NCBI GenBank assembly: GCA_030789695.1
Contig: JAULAV010008640.1
Coordinates: forward strand, 23,311-87,310
DNA length: 64,000 nucleotides
Direction of reading: 5' to 3'
Source of the DNA: Scilla litardierei
Lineage: Eukaryota > Streptophyta > Magnoliopsida > Asparagales > Asparagaceae
Shown here one piece after another: positions 1 through 11,133 of the stretch; the first letter of the stretch is position 1; each line of letters begins with the position of its first letter. A program made the translations under genes and the position numbers. Below the pieces are notes generated by a model. That model made no database searches. It was given only the letters and a program-made list of their open reading frames with translations, and was not told the origin of the DNA.

Positions 1-429
1 GCCATCTTCAAGTGAAAAATAAGAGAAGATAAACGTAGGCTATAAAATCATATCATTTAAAAAATACTATATCGACAATAAAACGCAGAAAATAGCCTCT
101 AGGTCAGAAAAATTCGCAAAATTTCCATTGGAACCAGGAGATCGCCATCTTCAATTGAAAAATAAAAGAAGACAAAATTAGAATAGAAAAATAATATCAT
201 TTAATAAAAAGATCAATATCTTACAGAAAATGTAGAAACTAGTCTCAAGAAGATCGTCATTTAATAAAAAATTATATCATTTAATAAAAATTGATCGTCA
301 TCATCAACTAGAAAATAAGAGAAGACAAATTTAGGATAGAAAAATCATATCAATTAATAAAAAGATACATACTTTTATAAAATGTATAAAATAGCACCAA
401 GCTCAGAAAATGATATATAAAAATCTTTT

Positions 430-582
430 CAGTTGAAGATGGCGATAGCTCGGTAACAACGGACATTTTTATAAATAAAGATGGCAATTTCCAAGTTCCA
501 GATTTTGTCTTCTTTAATCTTTCAGTTGAAGACATCAATTTCTCGGTTCTAACGGACATTTTGGCCTAAGTTTGTCCTCTTT
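430..582 (-). repeat. Inverted satellite module 1
   Basis: Within the plus-oriented array this stretch reads as the reverse complement of the monomer twice over: the motif CAGTTGAAGATGGCGAT followed by CGGTAACAACGGACATTTTT is the complement of the normal GTCCGTTGG...CATCTTCAACTG segment. It is preceded by a distinctive 'GAAAATGATATATAAAAATC' junction and followed by a return to the direct CATTTAATAAAACGATCC register. The same module recurs eight more times. Confidence 0.8.
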
Positions 583-1368
583 AGTATCATTTAATAAAAC
601 GATCCATATATTCCAGAAAATATGAAAAATATCTCGTAGCTCAGAAATATCCACCAAAATATTCATTGGAACCGGAAGATCGCCAACTTCACTAGAAATT
701 AAGAGAAGACAAAGGCCAAAAAATCATATCATTTAATAAAACGTTTTATATCTTCCAGAAAATGTGAAAAATAGCACGGAGCTTAAAAAATCCGCAAAAA
801 GTCCGTTGGAATCAAGATCGGCATCTTCAACTGAAAAAATAATAGAAGATAAACTTAAGCAATAAAAATCATATCATTTAATAAAAAGATCCATATCTTC
901 CATAAAATAAAGAAAATAGCACAGTGCCTAGAAAATCAGCAAAAATGTTAGTTAGAATCGGGAGATCGCTATGTTCAACTAAAAAAAATAAGAGAAGACA
1001 AAATTAGGCAATAAAAATCATATCATTTAATAAAACGATCAACATATTCCAGATAATACAGAAAATAGACCTTAGCCTAGAAAAATCTGCAAAAATATTT
1101 GTTGGTTCCAAGTGTTCGCCTTCATCAATAAAAAAATACGAGAAGACAAAATAAGGTCAAAAAAATCATTAATATAACGATCGATATCCTCCAGAAAATA
1201 CAGAAAATAGCCCCGAGTTCAGAAAAATCTGCAAAAATATCTGTTGGAACTCAAGTGAAAAATAAGAGAAGATAAATGTAGGCTATAAAAATCATATCAT
1301 TTAAAAAATATACATATCGACAATTAAACGCAGAAAATAGCACCGAGGTCAAAAAAAGTCGCAAAAAT

Positions 1369-1385
1369 TTTCGTTGGAACCGGGA
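1369..1385 (+). promoter_or_regulatory. CENP-B-box-like motif in satellite monomer
   Basis: TTTCGTTGGAACCGGGA fits the CENP-B core NTTCGNNNNANNCGGGN at every required position and, by my comparison, 16 of 17 positions of the longer mammalian consensus YTTCGTTGGAARCGGGA. The same place in most other monomers reads GTCCGTTGGAACCGGGA, one required base away. Whether a plant protein binds it is unknown. Confidence 0.6.
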
Positions 1386-1964
1386 GATCGCAATCTTCAA
1401 TTTAAAAATAAGAGAAGACAAAATTAGAATAAAAAAATCAATTCATTTAATAAAAAGATCTATATCTTACAGAAAATGTAGAAACTAGTTTCGAGCTCAG
1501 AAATATCGACAAAGATATTTGTTGAAACTGGGATATTGCCATCTTCAACTGAAAAATAAGAGAAGACAAAATTAGCCTACAAAAATCATATAATGTAATA
1601 AACAATCCATATCTTCGAGAAAATGTAGAAAATAGCCCCGAGCTCAGAAAAATCCGCAAAAATGTCCGTTGGAAACGAAAGATCACCATCTTCAACTGGA
1701 AAGTAAGAGGAGACAAAATTATTCCAAAATATCATATCATTTAATAAAACGATTCATGTCTTCCAAAAATGCAGAAAATAGGCCGGAGCTCAGAAAAATC
1801 GGCAAAAATTTCCATTGAAACCAGGAGATCACCATATTCAATTGGAAAATAAGGGAAGACAAATTTAGGCTAGAAAAATCATATCATTTAAGAAAATATC
1901 TAAATCTTTCATAAAATGTAGAAATTAGCACCAAGCTCAGAAAATGATATACAAAAAGCTTTTT

Positions 1965-2119
1965 GGTTGAATATGGCAACATCCCTGTTAGAATGGACAT
2001 TTTTATTGAAGAAGATGGTGATTTCATGCTTTCGAATTTTGCCTTCTCCTATATTTCAGTTGAAGATGGCGATTTTCTGGTTCTAACAAACATTTTTTGT
2101 CCTAATTTTGTTTTCTCTG
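1965..2119 (-). repeat. Inverted satellite module 2
   Basis: This has the same layout as the module at 430-582: a GAAAATGATATA-like junction, two reverse-complement half-monomers (TTCAGTTGAAGATGGCGAT is visible in the second), then a return to direct orientation at TATCATTTAATAAATTGATC. It is followed by the variant monomer with CTTTGGGACTGAGAG. Confidence 0.8.
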
Positions 2120-4425
2120 ATATCATTTAATAAATTGATCCATATCTTCCATAAAATGTGGAAAAAAGCCAGGAGCTCAAAAATATCTGCAAAAATGGCC
2201 GTTGGAACTGGAAGATAAAATAAGTGAAGACAAAATTAGTCCAAAAAAATCATATCATTTAGTAAAATGATCCATATCTTCTACAAAATGTGGAAAATAG
2301 CACGGAGCTCAGAAAAATATGAGAAAATGTCCTTTGGGACTGAGAGAATACCATCTTCAACTAAAATATGAGAGAAGACAAAATTTGGCCGAAAATTCAT
2401 AAAATTCAATATAAAGATCGCCATCTTCAATTGGGAAAATAAGAGAAGACAAACTTTGGTTACGAAAATCATATAATTTAATAAAAAGATACATATCTTA
2501 CATAAAATGTAGAAAATAGCCCTGAGCTGAGAAAAATCAGAAAAATACAAGTTGGAACACCGGGAGATCGCATCTTCAACTTAAAAATAATAGAAAACAA
2601 ACTTACGCAATAAAAATCATATCATTTAATAAAAAGATCCATATCTTCCATAAAATAAAGAAAATAGCTTCAAGCTCGGAAAATCCGAAAAATGTCTGTT
2701 GGAACCGGGAGATCACTATGTTCAATTGAAAAATAAAAGAAGACAAAATTTGGCAATAAAAATCATATCAGTTAATATAAAGATTTTATTTTTCATAAAA
2801 TGTAGAAGATATCCTTGAGCTCAGAAAAAATCACAAAAATATCTGTCGAAACAGGGAGATCGCTAAATTTAACAAAAAAGAAAAGAAAATTCGGCCAAAA
2901 AATCATATCATTTAATATACCGATCGATATCTTCCAGATAATATAGAAAATAGCCCAGAGCTCAGAAAAAATCAGCAAAAATATTCGTTGGAACCAAGAG
3001 ATCGCTAAATTTAACAAAAAAAGAAAACAATTTCTGCTAAAGAATTTCATTTAATAAAACAGTCGATATCTTCCAGATAATACAGAAAACAGCACAGATC
3101 TCAGAAAAATGAGCAAAAATATCCGTTGGAACCGGGAGATCGCCATCATCAAAGAAAAATAATATGAGAAGATAAAATTAGCCAAAAATCCTATCATTAA
3201 ATAAAACAACCGATATCTTTTAGAAAATACAGAAAATAGCCCCTAGGTCAGAAAAATTCGCAAAAAATGTCTGTTGGAACTGAGAGACCGCCATCTTCAA
3301 GTGAAAATAAGAGAAGACAAAATTGGGGTAGAAAATGTAGAAAATAGATCCATGCTTTCTAGAAAATGTAGAAAATAGCCCAAGCTGAGAAATATTCGCA
3401 AAAATTTGCGTTGGAACCGAAAGATAGCCATATTCAACAGAAAAATAAGAGTAGACAAAATTAAGCCAAAAAATCATATCATTTAATTAAAAGATACCTA
3501 TCTTCCACAAAAAATAGAAATAGGCCAGAGGTCAGAAAAATCCGCAACAATGTCATTTGGTACGAGAAGATCGCTATCTTCAATTGAAAATAAGAGAAGA
3601 TAAAATTATGGTATAAGAATCATATCTTTAATAATAAGATCCATATCCTATAGAAAATGTAAAAATACACTTGATCTCAGAAAAATATGCAAAATGTCCG
3701 TTGGAACCGAAACATCGCATATTCAACTGAAAAAATAAGATGATACAAAATTAGGCTATAAAAATAATATATTTCAATACAAAATATCCAAATCTTCCAG
3801 AAAATGCAGAAAATAGTTCCTATCTGAGGAAAAATATGCAATAATGTCCATTGGAACCAAGAGATCGCCATCTTCAACTGAAAAATAAGAGAATCAAAAA
3901 TTAGGCCAAAAATCCTATCATTTAATAAAAAGATCATTATCTTTAAGAAAATTTGGGAAATAGCCCTGAACTCAGAAAAATCAGCAAAAATATCTGTTGG
4001 AACCAGGAGATCGCCATCTTCAACTGAAAAATAAGAGAAGAGAAACTTAGGTTAAAAAATCCTATCATTTCATAAACATCCATATCTTCTAAAAATGTAG
4101 AAAATAATCCCGAGCTCAGAAAAACTGCTACAATATCTGATGGAACCGGTAGATCACCATCTACAACTAAAAAATAAGAGAAGACAAAATTAGGATTTAA
4201 AAATCATATCATTTAATATAAAGATCCACATCTTTCAGAAAATGTAAAATCGAGTGCCGAGGTCAGAAAAATTCGCCAAAATGTCCCGTTGGAACCGGGA
4301 GATCACGTCTTCAACTAAAATATGGAAATACAACATTAGGCCAAAAAATCCTAACATTTAACAAAAAGATCCATATCTTCAAGAAAATGTAGAAAATAGG
4401 CTGGAGCTCAGAGAAGTCCACAAAT

Positions 4426-4442
4426 GTTCGTTGGAACCGGGA
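4426..4442 (+). promoter_or_regulatory. CENP-B-box-like motif in satellite monomer
   Basis: GTTCGTTGGAACCGGGA keeps all nine required positions of the CENP-B core (TTCG, A, CGGG). It sits at the same place in the monomer as the site at 1369-1385. Confidence 0.55.
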
Positions 4443-6586
4443 GATCATCATATTCAACTGAAAAATAATAGAAGATAAAATTATGTTATAAAAATCATAT
4501 CATTTATATAAAGATCCATATCTTACGAAAAAATGTAGAAAATAGCCACAAGCTTAGAAAAATCCGCAAAAAAGTCTGTAGGAACAGGGAGATTGTCTTC
4601 TTCAACGAAAAAAGAAGAGAATACAAAATTAGGCTAAAAATCATATCATTTAATAAAAAATACATATCTTTCAGAAAATGTAGAAAATAGAATCGAGCTC
4701 AGAAAAATCTGCAAAAAAGTCCGTAGGAACCTGGAGATCGCCATCCTCAAAAGAAAAACAAGTGATGCCAAAATTAGGTAATAAAAATCATATCATTCAT
4801 AAAGATCTATATCCTATAGAAAATTTAGAAAATTGCTCGTAGCTCAAAAATCCATAAATATGTCCGTTGGAACCAAGAGATCGCCATCTTCAACGAAAAA
4901 AATAAGAGAAGCCAAAATTAAGCAAAACTTCATATCAAACGATTCGTATCTTCCAGGAAATGCAGAAAATAGCCCCAGCTCATAAAAATTTGCAAATATT
5001 TCTGTTTGAACCGGGAGACACCATCTTCAACTAAAAATAAGAGAAGATAAACTGTGACGATAAAAATCATATCATTTAATAAAAAGATCCATATCTTTCA
5101 TAAAATATAGAAAATAGCTCCGAGCACAGAAAAATCAAAAAAAGATATTCGTTGAACTGAGAGATCGCCATTTTCAATAGAAAAATAAGAGATGTCAAAA
5201 TTAGAACCTAAAAATCATATCATTTAGATCCATAACTTCCATAAAATGTATAAAATAGCGCCAAGCTCATAAAAATCCGCAAAAAATGTCTGTTGGGATA
5301 GGGAGATCGCCATGTTATAAGAAAAAAAAATAAGAGACGGCATAATTATGCTATAAAAATCATATCATTAAATTTAAAAATCCTAATCTTACAGAAAATG
5401 TAGAAAATAGCCCGGAGCTCATAAAAATCTGCAAAAATATCTGTTGGAACCAGGAGATCGATCTTCAACGAAAAAATTAGAGAAGACAAAACTAAACCAA
5501 AAAATAATACCATTTAATAAAACAATCCATATCTTCCAAAAATACAGAAAATAGCCCCGATCTCAGAATAATAGGCAAAATGTCAGTTGGAACCGTGAGA
5601 TCACCATCTTCAACTTAAAAAGGAAGGCAAAATTAGGCAAAAGATGATATCATTTAATAAAAAGATCGATATCTTCCAGAAAATGTAGAAAATAGCCCCG
5701 ATCTCAGAGAAATCGGCAAAATGTCAGTTGGAACAAGGAGATTGAAATGTTCAACTTAAAAAATAGGAGGAAAAAATTAGGCCAAAAAATCATAAGATTT
5801 AAAAACGACTGTGCTGAAAATGGCCTCGAGTTCAGAAAAATTTGCAAAAATGTCCATTGGAACTGGGAGACCGACATCTTCAAGTGAAAAATAAGAGAAG
5901 ATAAACGTAGACTATAAATATCATATCATTTAAAAATATCCATATCGACAATAAAACACAGAAAATAGCATCGAGGTCAGAAAAATTCGCAAAAATTTCC
6001 GTTGGAACCGGGAGATTGCCATCTTCAACTGACAAATAAGAGAAGACAAAATTAGGATAGAAAAATCATATCATTTGATAAAAAGATCTATATCTTACGA
6101 AAAATGTAGAAACTAGTCTCGAGCTCAGAAATATAGGCAAAAATGTCCGTTGGAACATGGATGTTGCCATATACAATTGAAAAATAAGAGAAGACAAAAT
6201 TAGCCTAAAAATATCAAATAATGTAATAAAAAGATCCATATTTTCTAGAAACTTTAGAAAATAGCACCGAGCATAGAAAAATCTGCAAAATTATCCGTTG
6301 GAACCAAGAGATTGCCATCTTCAAATGATAAATAAGAGTCTATTCTGTGGATATTTCTACGGACAGTAAAAAGATCCATATTTTCAAGGAAATTTAGAAA
6401 ATAGCCCCGAGCACAGAAAAATCCGCAAAAATATTCGTTGGAACAGGGAGATCGCCATGTTCAATTGGAAAATAAGAGAAGACAAATTTAGCCTAGAAAT
6501 ATCCTATCATTTAATAAAAAATCCATATCTTTTATAAAATGTAGAAAATAGCATCAAGCTCAGAAAATGATAAATAAAATTTTTTT

Positions 6587-6736
6587 CAGTTGAAGATGGT
6601 GAATCCTGGTTACAATAGACATTTTTATAGATGACGATGGTGATTTCCTGTTTCCGAATTTTGTCTTCTCTTTTATAGTTGAAGATGTCGATTTTTCTGT
6701 TCCAACAAATATTTTTAGCCTAATTTTGTCTTCTCC
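6587..6736 (-). repeat. Inverted satellite module 3
   Basis: CAGTTGAAGATGGTGAATCC opens two reverse-complement half monomers, which end at TTTGTCTTCTCC before direct monomers resume. It is followed about 390 bp later by the same CTTTGGGATCGAGAG variant monomer that follows module 2. Confidence 0.8.
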
Positions 6737-7263
6737 AATATCATTTAATAAAGGATCTATATCTTCGAGAAAATGTGGAAAAATTTTCAGAGCACAGAAA
6801 TATCCGAAAAAATGTCAGTTGGAAGAGAGATCACCAACTTCAACTGGAAAATAATAGAAGACATAATTGGGCTTAAAATCATATCATTTAATAAAACGAT
6901 CCATATCTTCAAGAAAATGTGGAAAATAGCCCGGAGCTCAGAAAAATCCACAAAAATATCCTTTGGGATCGAGAGAATGCCGCCTTCAACTAAAATTTAA
7001 GAGAAGACAAAATTAGGCCAAAAAATCATATCATTCAATTTAAAGATTGCTATCTTCAATTGTAAACATAAGAGAAGACAAACTTTGGTTATAAAAATCC
7101 TATCATTTAATAAAAAAAATCCTTATCTTTCATAAAATATAGAAAATAGCCCTAAGCACAGAAAAATCCTCAAAAATGTAAGTTAGAACACAGGGAGATC
7201 GTATCTTCAACTTAAAAATAGTAGAAGACAAACTTTAGCTATAAAAATCATATCATTTAATAT

Positions 7264-8248
7264 TGATACTACCATTTTGGAGAAGCCCAAGAAGCAAAGA
7301 CCCGATGCCCAGTTATGAACGGGAAGCCCACGAGCGAGATTGGGCCCGCCCGACGAGGCCCACAGACAAAACTTGACACCAGACCAGTCTGACCCCGGGG
7401 ACACACAATCAGCTCGTGCTCCTCAGAAATAACCGTTCCCCGAATCCGCGGCCCCTTAATAAGGGGCCCGTTGATAAACGCCCCCCCCCACGACGCTCAT
7501 GGGGGGCGGGGGAGGAGGCAGATCGCGGGGCATGAAAGGAGGCGGACGAAGGATGTGGATCGGCGGGAAAATGTGGGCCAAGCTCCATAAAAGGACTAGA
7601 AGGACGACCAAGAAGGGGATCGAATCCCAGGTAACGAGATCTGAGGCATTCCATCAACGACCTTAGCTTCCGCCATTTCACTCCCTCCCCCCTGCTCGTG
7701 CCGAGGGTCAGTGTATCGATCTCCTTTTGAGTCGTACCTACCCCACTGAGTACTTCTCAGACCTTAATCTAACTTAGGCATCGGAGGGAATTTGGCCGAA
7801 ACCTAGGTCCGGTCTCCCTGACGATTTTCTCGTCTATTCAGGAAGAAGCCAGCCGAGGTGTCGATGCTACCCCTCAGCACCAGACGATCATCCCCGCCGC
7901 TAGCGGGAGTGGTCACCGACTGAAGATCGAGTAGCAAGCGTAGTGCCGAGGCCACCCCTCGACGCTCGTTCAACCAAGGCTGTGCCCAACTCACAGAGCT
8001 GAGGCTTCCCCTCTGCTCTGCATCAACCGAGGCCGAGCCCAACTCACAGAGTCGATGCTTCCCCTCCGCTCTGCGCGATCCGAGGACCGACGTTCTCCAC
8101 AGATCTCACGCTCGATTTCGACTCCGTCTCCAACCCACGCTGAGCACACGTGTGCTTGGCGCGACCAAGGGATCTCAACCGACCCCTGACCACGTTGACC
8201 GTGTAGTCCTCGGTCAACGATTCAGTGGTAAGAAAACACCCGTAAACA
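7264..8248 (+). repeat. 5' LTR of Tat-type element
   Basis: Starts TGATACTACC and ends CCGTAAACA; aligned to 13766-14754 over its whole length. It includes a TATA-like CCATAAAAGG and a 53-bp internal duplication (about 7971-8076) around CCCAACTCACAGAG. The open frames in it are chance frames. Confidence 0.92.
7585..7594 (+). promoter_or_regulatory. LTR TATA-like box
   Basis: CCATAAAAGG lies about one third of the way into the LTR, in element orientation, and is conserved at 14091-14100 in the other LTR. It is the best candidate for the Pol II core promoter. The start site is not visible. Confidence 0.45.
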
Positions 8249-8296
8249 TCTAGTGTCGTCTGTGGGAACGAAGCAAACCCACATCTAACCACCGGA
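8249..8296 (+). other. Post-LTR leader (primer-binding region)
   Basis: The bases directly after the 5' LTR, TCTAGTGTCGTCTGTGGGAA, resemble the 'GGCGCCGTCTGTGGGAA' leader of many plant Tat-lineage elements. I do not assign the priming tRNA from the sequence alone. The first in-frame ATG of gag follows at 8297. Confidence 0.5.
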
Positions 8297-9757
8297 ATGG
8301 AACCTATCTGCAATGGCGTGGGGCGCATGCCGCCCATCCTTGAGGAAGGAGATTATATTCCCTCCGAGAACCAGCATAGCCACACCACCGAGGGGACCGA
8401 CGAGTCCCGATCGGTCACCCAGGAACAGCTCCGCATCTTCACCCGGGAGACTAACGCTAACATCCAGACGTTGGTCACAACAATTCAATAACTCGTCGGC
8501 AACACGCCCATCCTGGGAGATGGGGTGGATGACGTCCACCGCTGGGGAGGCGATCACCAACCCATGCGGTCCGCCGTAGTCACCGACCATGGGAACGGCG
8601 TGCCTAACCTGGAGCGGCGATTCACCATGCCGGGATTCAACCTGGCGCTGTCCCCCACCCCCACCTCGCTCCGTGAGGGAGGCAGCGGGGACACAAGGGG
8701 CGGCCATGCAGAAAACCGCCCCCCATTGCGACCAGACGATCACGTGGCAAGCGAAGGAGGGCGGCCGGGGGGGCATCAATGGCGACCGATGTCCCCTAAC
8801 CCGGAGGATAACCGAGGCATAGGTGCCCACAAGTTTCAAGGTGCCGACGTTGGATAAATATGATGGCACGGGTGATCCTGCGGATCACGTGATGGATTAC
8901 GAGGGAGTCATGGCATTCCAGGGGGCCGATGATACCCTGCTCTACAGGGGTTTCTATTCCACCCTCCGGAAAGCGGCGAGGACTTGGTACCATAGCTTGC
9001 CCAATCGCTCCATTGATAGCTTCGAGGAGCTCATCCAGTTGTTCTGCAAGCAGTTCATGGCCGGGCGACAGGTAAAACCGGACTCAGAACTCCTATTCAA
9101 TGTGGTGCAGGATCCCGGGGAATCCCTGAGGCACTTCATGCGTTGCTTCAATGCAGAGCGACTGAACGTGGAGAGCTGTCCTGAGCTGGTCGTAAAGACG
9201 GCCCTGAAGAAAGGATTACGGCACCGGGGTATGAAGAAATCGTTACACAACGATCCTCCGAAGGACCTCACCGGGGTCATGGCACAGGCCGAACGCTTCA
9301 TGTTGACGGAAGAAGCCTTGGCCAACGACGACGGACGGACCAAGAGAGGATCCAAGCGTGACGAGAGTGAACGCTGCGGCCCGAAGGAGCACCGATAGGA
9401 GAAGAAGGCCAGGGGAAAGCAGAGGAGGGAAGAACCGTGGCACACCCAACTGAACGTTGCCTCGGACGTAGTCCTTGCACATGCTCAGAAGGAGGGTCGC
9501 ATGAACCCCCCCCCCCCCCCCCCCCCCGAAGATGAAGAGGGGCGGAAGTGACGAAGAGAAATACTGCAAATACCACAAGGACAACGGCCACGACACCGAG
9601 ACTGCTGGCTTCTGAAGAAAGACATAGAGAAGCTGGTAAGTCGGGGGCACTTGAAGAACTTCGCCGACGATCCTGCTCATGGGGAGGGAACTTCCAGGCA
9701 GCCGGACAAGGGGAAGAAGGTGAACGTGGTCCAGGTGGATATGCATGTCATCGAGTG
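8297..9757 (+). pseudogene. Broken retrotransposon gag
   Basis: Gag packages the element RNA into cytoplasmic particles. The first ATG after the leader opens a frame (MEPICNGVGRM) that hits a TAA at about 8489-8491, where the flanking text suggests a changed CAA. The same frame continues to about 8859. Homology then moves to another frame at about 8823-8860 and runs to a TAG at 9398. That second part is the Retrotrans_gag domain (PF03732-like): YDGTGDPADHV, FSTL-like 'FYSTLRKAARTWYHSLP', 'FEELIQLFCKQFMAGR' and a C-terminal helix region. After a C run at 9509-9527 the knuckle region KYCKYHKDNGHDTE is readable in a third frame, with DIEKLVSRGHLKNF behind it, ending near 9757. At least one stop and two frameshifts make it a pseudogene. 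Family assignment is strong; the exact lesions are my reading. Confidence 0.85.
9509..9527 (+). repeat. Homopolymer C run in gag
   Basis: About 19 consecutive C where coding continues on both sides in different frames. It is a real slippage tract, a sequencing uncertainty, or both. Its length decides the gag reading frame here. Confidence 0.6.
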
Positions 9758-10011
9758 AGTAGGCAAGATGAACAGCCGCCACCTCGCTGGGGGACGGCTA
9801 TCCTGCCCTGGCCTCCTCTGTTCTTTGTTGTTTTTCCTCCAAATGTACCGGTCCATGGAACAAAAGAAGGACCTAGTTAGTACAAATGCAACCTCTTTTC
9901 CACATCTAGCCGAACGGCCATTTCACGATACAGAAAAGAACTCAATCTAGGCCTACCTCCGCTAAATAGGTCGGAGGTGGGAATCTATTCTCCAAGCGTG
10001 AAGGCTACCAA

Positions 10012-10294
10012 ACCGATCGGCCGTAAGGCTGGGGGCAACTCCCCCAGCAGGCCGATCCTCACACCCATTCGTGAGCCTAGGGGCCACTCCCCTAGCAGAC
10101 GGGTTCTACGGTCAGCCCTAAGCTTGGGAGCAACTCTCCGCAGGCCCACCAAACCGATCGACCGTAAGGCTGGGGGCAACCCCCCAGCAGGCCGATCCCC
10201 CAAAATGCGTTCGGGAGCCTAGGGGCCACTTCCCTAGCAGACGGGTTCTATGGTCGGCCCTAAGCCGGGGAGCAACTCTCCACAGGCCCACCGA
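10012..10294 (+). repeat. 141-142-bp minisatellite, two copies
   Basis: Two head-to-tail units starting ACCGATCGGCCGTAAGGCT at 10012 and ACCGATCGACCGTAAGGC at 10153, with a third start at 10295 leading into the next array. Each contains the self-complementary CTGGGGGCAACTCCCCCAG and a second CTAGGGGCCACTCCCCTAG, both able to form hairpins. Confidence 0.85.
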
Positions 10295-10333
10295 ACCGAT
10301 CGGCCGTAAGGCTGGGGGGTAACTCCCCCAGCA

Positions 10334-10808
10334 GACCGAGCGATCCACCTGCTCGTAAGGCTGGAGACAACTCCCCCAGCAGACGGGGACGTCGGTCGGT
10401 CATAAGCCGAGGGATAGCCTCCCTCGCCGACCGAGCGATCCGCCCGCTCGTAAGGCTGGGGGCAACTCCCCCAGAAGACGGGGACGTCAGTCGGTTATAA
10501 GCCGAGGGATATCCTCCCTTGCCGACCGAGTGATCCGCCTGCTCGTAAGGTTGGGGGTAACTCCCCTAGCAGACGGGGACGTCGATCGGTCATAAGCCGA
10601 GGGGTAGCCTCCCTCACCGACCGAGCGATCCGCCCGCTCGTAAGGCTGGTGGCAACCACCCAGCAGAAGGGGACATCGGTCGGTCATAAGCCGAGGGATA
10701 GCTCCCCTCGTCGACCGAATGAACCGCCCACTCGTAAAACCGAGGGCAACTCCCCCGACAGACAGGGGCATCGGCTTGTTATAGGCCGAGAGGCAACCCC
10801 CCTTCGCC
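10334..10808 (+). repeat. 95-bp minisatellite, five copies
   Basis: Units begin GACCGAGCGATCC at 10334, 10429, 10524, 10619 and 10713. Each holds CTGGGGGCAACTCCCCCAG (a hairpin) and CATAAGCCGAGGGATAGCC. It is GC-rich and non-coding, lying between gag and the antisense ORF where pol is expected. Confidence 0.9.
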
Positions 10809-11133
10809 CACCAACCGATCTGACTGACGACGAGACTGGGTAACCTAGCCGCCTACAAAGTGATTACCTAAGCAAACCGAGTATCACAAATGGAGGAAGA
10901 GCTATGACGGGTTGGACAAGGGTGCCAATAACTAGGTCCCAATCCAGGGTACCAGTGGGTCCGGAGTTCCGAAGATCCTTCGCCCTCACAACAGGCAATG
11001 GAAGGACGCCGTCAAAATGTGGAATACATAACTAGTTCAAAACGAGATAAGGGATCGAAAAGACCGATGATCACTGCAAGGTGGGAAACCCCCAGCCACA
11101 AAGAAGCTGTGTAAATACAACTGCACAGAAGAA
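10809..11133. other. Unassigned interior of Tat-type element
   Basis: No open frame, repeat or recognisable domain between the minisatellite and the antisense ORF remnant. The composition matches the rest of the element. Confidence 0.5.

Larger units (their letters stand above)
1..7263 (+). repeat. 148-bp satellite array, block 1
   Basis: Tandem array of AT-rich monomers about 148 bp long, recognisable by recurring landmarks in fixed order: a GATCCATATCTTCCAGAAAA start, GAGCTCAGAAAAATCCGCAA, CCGTTGGAACCGGGAGATCG, CATCTTCAACTGAAAAATAA, and AAAATCATATCATTTAATAA. Monomers diverge from each other by many substitutions and small indels. Two inverted modules (430-582, 1965-2119) and a third (6587-6736) interrupt the direct order. 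No gene is present; open frames here are chance products of the repeat. The array is cut at 7263 by an LTR retrotransposon and continues in the same phase after it. Confidence 0.95.

Noticed and set aside
7409..8337. Minus-strand frames in the Tat-type LTRs
   Set aside because: The same frames appear with stops or indels in the other LTR (13921-14187, 14308-14574). LTRs of this type do not code.
8285..8869. 194-residue minus-strand frame in the gag region
   Set aside because: It lies antisense to the recognisable gag frame in GC-rich DNA and has no domain; it is a shadow frame.
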